NCBI RefSeq assembly: GCF_007748115.1
Contig: NZ_CP036289.1
Coordinates: 186,001 to 250,000 of the forward strand
DNA length: 64,000 nucleotides
Direction of reading: 5' to 3'
Source of the DNA: Bremerella volcania
Lineage (GTDB): Bacteria; Planctomycetota; Planctomycetia; Pirellulales; Pirellulaceae
The notes beneath the pieces are model-generated. The model had not been told where the DNA came from. It searched no databases and saw only the letters and a program-made list of their open reading frames with translations. A program made the translations under genes and the position numbers. Every line of letters starts with the position of its first letter. Position 1 is the stretch's first letter. Positions 61,909-64,000 of the stretch are shown in pieces.

Positions 61909-64000
61909 ATGTCACGGCTCCCAGGCGGGCTCCGTACATTCGGGCCGTTCCCAATCGTTTTGTCTCTTCTCTGCACGCTGATTGCGTCGCAGGCATGGGG
62001 AGCAAAACGCGCGGAGATGGCTGAGTCGTACAGCGCCACGGTAGTGCCGTTTATGAAGAGTTACTGCCTGGATTGCCACTCAGGCGACTCCGCCGAGGCA
62101 GGGCTCGATTTGGAAAAGTTCCGCTCGTGGGAAGAGGTCACCACCACCGGTCGGAAGAAATGGGCATCGGTGTTGGACATGTTGGTCACCGGGAGCATGC
62201 CCCCAAAAGACTACGATCAACCTGCCGGCGAAGAACTGCAAGACGTACTGAAGTGGGTGCAGGACGCGCTGTCGATGGTCGATTGCGATGGCCCCGTGAA
62301 TCCCGGCCGTGAGACCATCCGCCGCTTAAATCGTATTGAATATGAGAATACGATTCGTGATCTGGTCGGCATCCAATACAAGGCCACCGAATCGTTCCCG
62401 GCCGATGACGTTGGGTACGGCTTTGACAACATCGGCGACGTGCTGTCGACGTCTCCGCTTCTGTTTGAAAAGTTCTACCAAGCCGCTGATGAGATTGCTT
62501 CGCGCGCAATCATCACGGATAAGAGCCAGCTGATTCCTAAGAGCGAGTTGCCGCTGGCCAAGTTCAAGTTGAAGTACGGCAATCCCTCGGGACGGCAGCT
62601 GACGTTTCCTTCCAACAACACCGGCAGCTATGAACTGGATGTCGAACCCGGTATGTATACCGTGGCCATTTATGCTCATGCCAGCCAGTCGGGAGATGAG
62701 CCCGCCAAACTGGGAGTTCGTCTCGGTGACAAGGAGAAGCGAACGTTCGCAGTCAGTAACGAGCGTCCCAGCGACCACCCGATGGAAATCAAAATGCGGG
62801 TTCCTCGCGGAAAGCTTCCTTTGGAAGTTGCTTTTCTCAACGATCATTACGATCCGGGCAATCCCAATCCCAACCGCCGCGACCGAAACCTGTTCATCAA
62901 TCGAATCGAACTGCGTGGGCCCGATACAAACCTCGATGATCGGTATCCCGAGTCGCATAAGAAGATCATCTTCGTGAGCCCTGGTCAGCAGGGATTAGAC
63001 GAGAAGCAAGCCGCTCAGCAGGTGATTGCGCGATTCGCGTCCCGAGCGTTCCGTCGACCTGTCACCAAGGGGGAGATGGAGCGGCTGATGATCCTCTACG
63101 AAATGGCGAAGGAGGACGGGCTGAACTACGAGGCATCGATTCGCGAAGTCGTCGTTGGCGTGTTGTGTTCCCCTCACTTCCTCTTCAAAGTCGAGGAAAC
63201 GCCTGAGGGAAGCGAAGGCACGCAGCCGCTGACCGACTATCAGTTGGCGACCCGCTTGAGTTACTTCCTGTGGAGCACCATGCCCGACGAGGAACTGCTG
63301 CAGCAGGCCTGGAAGGGAACGCTCCGGCAGAACCTCGACGTGCAAGTCGAGCGGATGCTGGCCGATCCGAAAGCAAAACAACTCACCGAGAACTTCGCCG
63401 GGCAGTGGCTTGAAATGCGAAAGCTCGAGATCGTTCAGCCCGATCGGAATCGCTTCGGCAGCTTCAATCACAAGCTTGCCGCCGATATGCGTACCGAAAC
63501 GGAAATGTTCTTCCAGTCGATCATCGATGAAGATCGCAGCGTGCTCGATCTTTTGGGTGCGGATTACACGTTCCTGAATCAACGTCTGGCCGAGCACTAT
63601 GGAATCGGTAGCGTCAAAGGAGATCACTTCCGACGTGTCGAGCTAGGCGATGGTCGTCGAGGCGGCATTCTCACCCAAGCCAGCGTGCTGACGGTGACCT
63701 CCAATCCAACACGCACGAGCCCGGTGAAGCGTGGCAAGTGGATTCTCGACAATGTACTCGGTACGCCCCCGCCTGAAGCGCCGGCCGATGTGCCATCGCT
63801 GGAATCACAAAAGAAGCTGACCGGCAGCCTACGTGAACAGATGAAGCAGCATCGCGAGAACGCGGCTTGTGCTTCGTGCCATGCCCGCATGGATCCGATT
63901 GGTTTCGCTTTGGAAAACTACGATGCGATCGGCAGATGGCGGACCAAGGACGCCGGCTTCGCCATCGACGCAACTGGTGAGATGCCTGGCGGACGCAAGG
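61909..64000 (+). CDS. Planctomycete c-type-cytochrome/DUF1587-DUF1592-DUF1588 protein (3' end outside window)
   Basis: Open from ATG 61909 to the edge (697 codons); absent from a simple open-frame list because no stop is reached. Signal peptide to about residue 31. Haem motif CLDCH at 53-57 (planctomycete cytochrome C domain), then DUF1587 (RRLNRIEYENTIRDLVG), a carbohydrate-binding-like DUF1595/beta part, DUF1592 (LTDYQLATRLSYFLWSTMPDEELLQQA), and DUF1588 with a second CASCHARMDPIGFALENYDAIGRWR. Normally paired with a DUF1552 gene downstream; outside the window. Function unproven; exported, haem-binding. Confidence 0.93.
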   Translation, partial: MSRLPGGLRTFGPFPIVLSLLCTLIASQAWGAKRAEMAESYSATVVPFMKSYCLDCHSGDSAEAGLDLEKFRSWEEVTTTGRKKWASVLDMLVTGSMPPKDYDQPAGEELQDVLKWVQDALSMVDCDGPVNPGRETIRRLNRIEYENTIRDLVGIQYKATESFPADDVGYGFDNIGDVLSTSPLLFEKFYQAADEIASRAIITDKSQLIPKSELPLAKFKLKYGNPSGRQLTFPSNNTGSYELDVEPGMYTVAIYAHASQSGDEPAKLGVRLGDKEKRTFAVSNERPSDHPMEIKMRVPRGKLPLEVAFLNDHYDPGNPNPNRRDRNLFINRIELRGPDTNLDDRYPESHKKIIFVSPGQQGLDEKQAAQQVIARFASRAFRRPVTKGEMERLMILYEMAKEDGLNYEASIREVVVGVLCSPHFLFKVEETPEGSEGTQPLTDYQLATRLSYFLWSTMPDEELLQQAWKGTLRQNLDVQVERMLADPKAKQLTENFAGQWLEMRKLEIVQPDRNRFGSFNHKLAADMRTETEMFFQSIIDEDRSVLDLLGADYTFLNQRLAEHYGIGSVKGDHFRRVELGDGRRGGILTQASVLTVTSNPTRTSPVKRGKWILDNVLGTPPPEAPADVPSLESQKKLTGSLREQMKQHRENAACASCHARMDPIGFALENYDAIGRWRTKDAGFAIDATGEMPGGRK

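Overview
The window looks like a chromosomal stretch of a Planctomycetes genome, most likely Pirellulaceae-like (Blastopirellula/Bremerella/Rhodopirellula relatives). The reasons are three secreted sulfatases, a sulfatase-modifying-factor-fold protein, a PQQ-like WRGP beta-propeller lipoprotein, a c-type-cytochrome/DUF1592-DUF1588 protein, a PPC-domain protein, a very cysteine-rich exported protein, and many single-gene units with weak or absent Shine-Dalgarno sites and GTG/TTG starts. I see no rRNA or tRNA gene, CRISPR array, phage or transposase. Taxonomy is inferred from gene content only.

Layout. 1-12.5 kb: mostly minus-strand exported proteins (PQQ lipoprotein cut by the window edge, cupin, sulfatase, cysteine-free FGE-fold protein, PPC protein, DPFG-repeat TPR lipoprotein), with the plus-strand cysteine-rich protein inside. 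12.9-20.2 kb: DUF2237, small exported proteins, an EEP-fold phosphodiesterase, a Csp3-like copper-storage protein, a HEAT protein, and a GT1 glycosyltransferase coupled to DUF1499. 20.2-30 kb: PolB-like exonuclease, peptidase T, GT2 glycosyltransferase, an HhH/HTH protein with a long AT-rich upstream region, a flavin monooxygenase and two convergent sulfatases. 30-43.4 kb: YCII protein, tandem TerB-like proteins, Na+/Ca2+ exchanger-like protein, SRPBCC-GyrI fusion, ArsR regulator, DUF2254, a two-gene Opu/EgtU-type ABC importer with fused permease and binding protein, methyltransferase, prenyltransferase-repeat protein, groES, a MagIII-like DNA glycosylase and a CPBP protease. 43.4-46.9 kb: membrane-anchored HEAT or coiled-coil proteins.

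47.2-52 kb: gyrA followed after 6 bp by gmd and a GDP-sugar reductase. 52-57 kb: methyltransferase, a frameshifted DUF6896-like gene, then (minus) rpmA-obg-coaX without rplU, a conserved exported protein and nadA. 58-61.6 kb: a compact acyl-processing cassette (FabZ-like, acyl carrier protein, second FabZ-like, ketoacyl synthase) behind a good sigma70-type promoter. 61.9-64 kb: the DUF1592/DUF1588 cytochrome protein, open at the right edge.

Standouts: the roughly 60-Cys exported protein; the 20-copy DPFG lipoprotein; the FGE-fold protein with no cysteine; two dispersed intergenic hairpin families; a one-base frameshift that destroys a DUF6896-like gene; and the FabZ/ACP/FabZ/KAS cassette. I do not see a clear new defence or mobile system. 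The acyl cassette and the cysteine-rich protein are the best candidates for undescribed biology.
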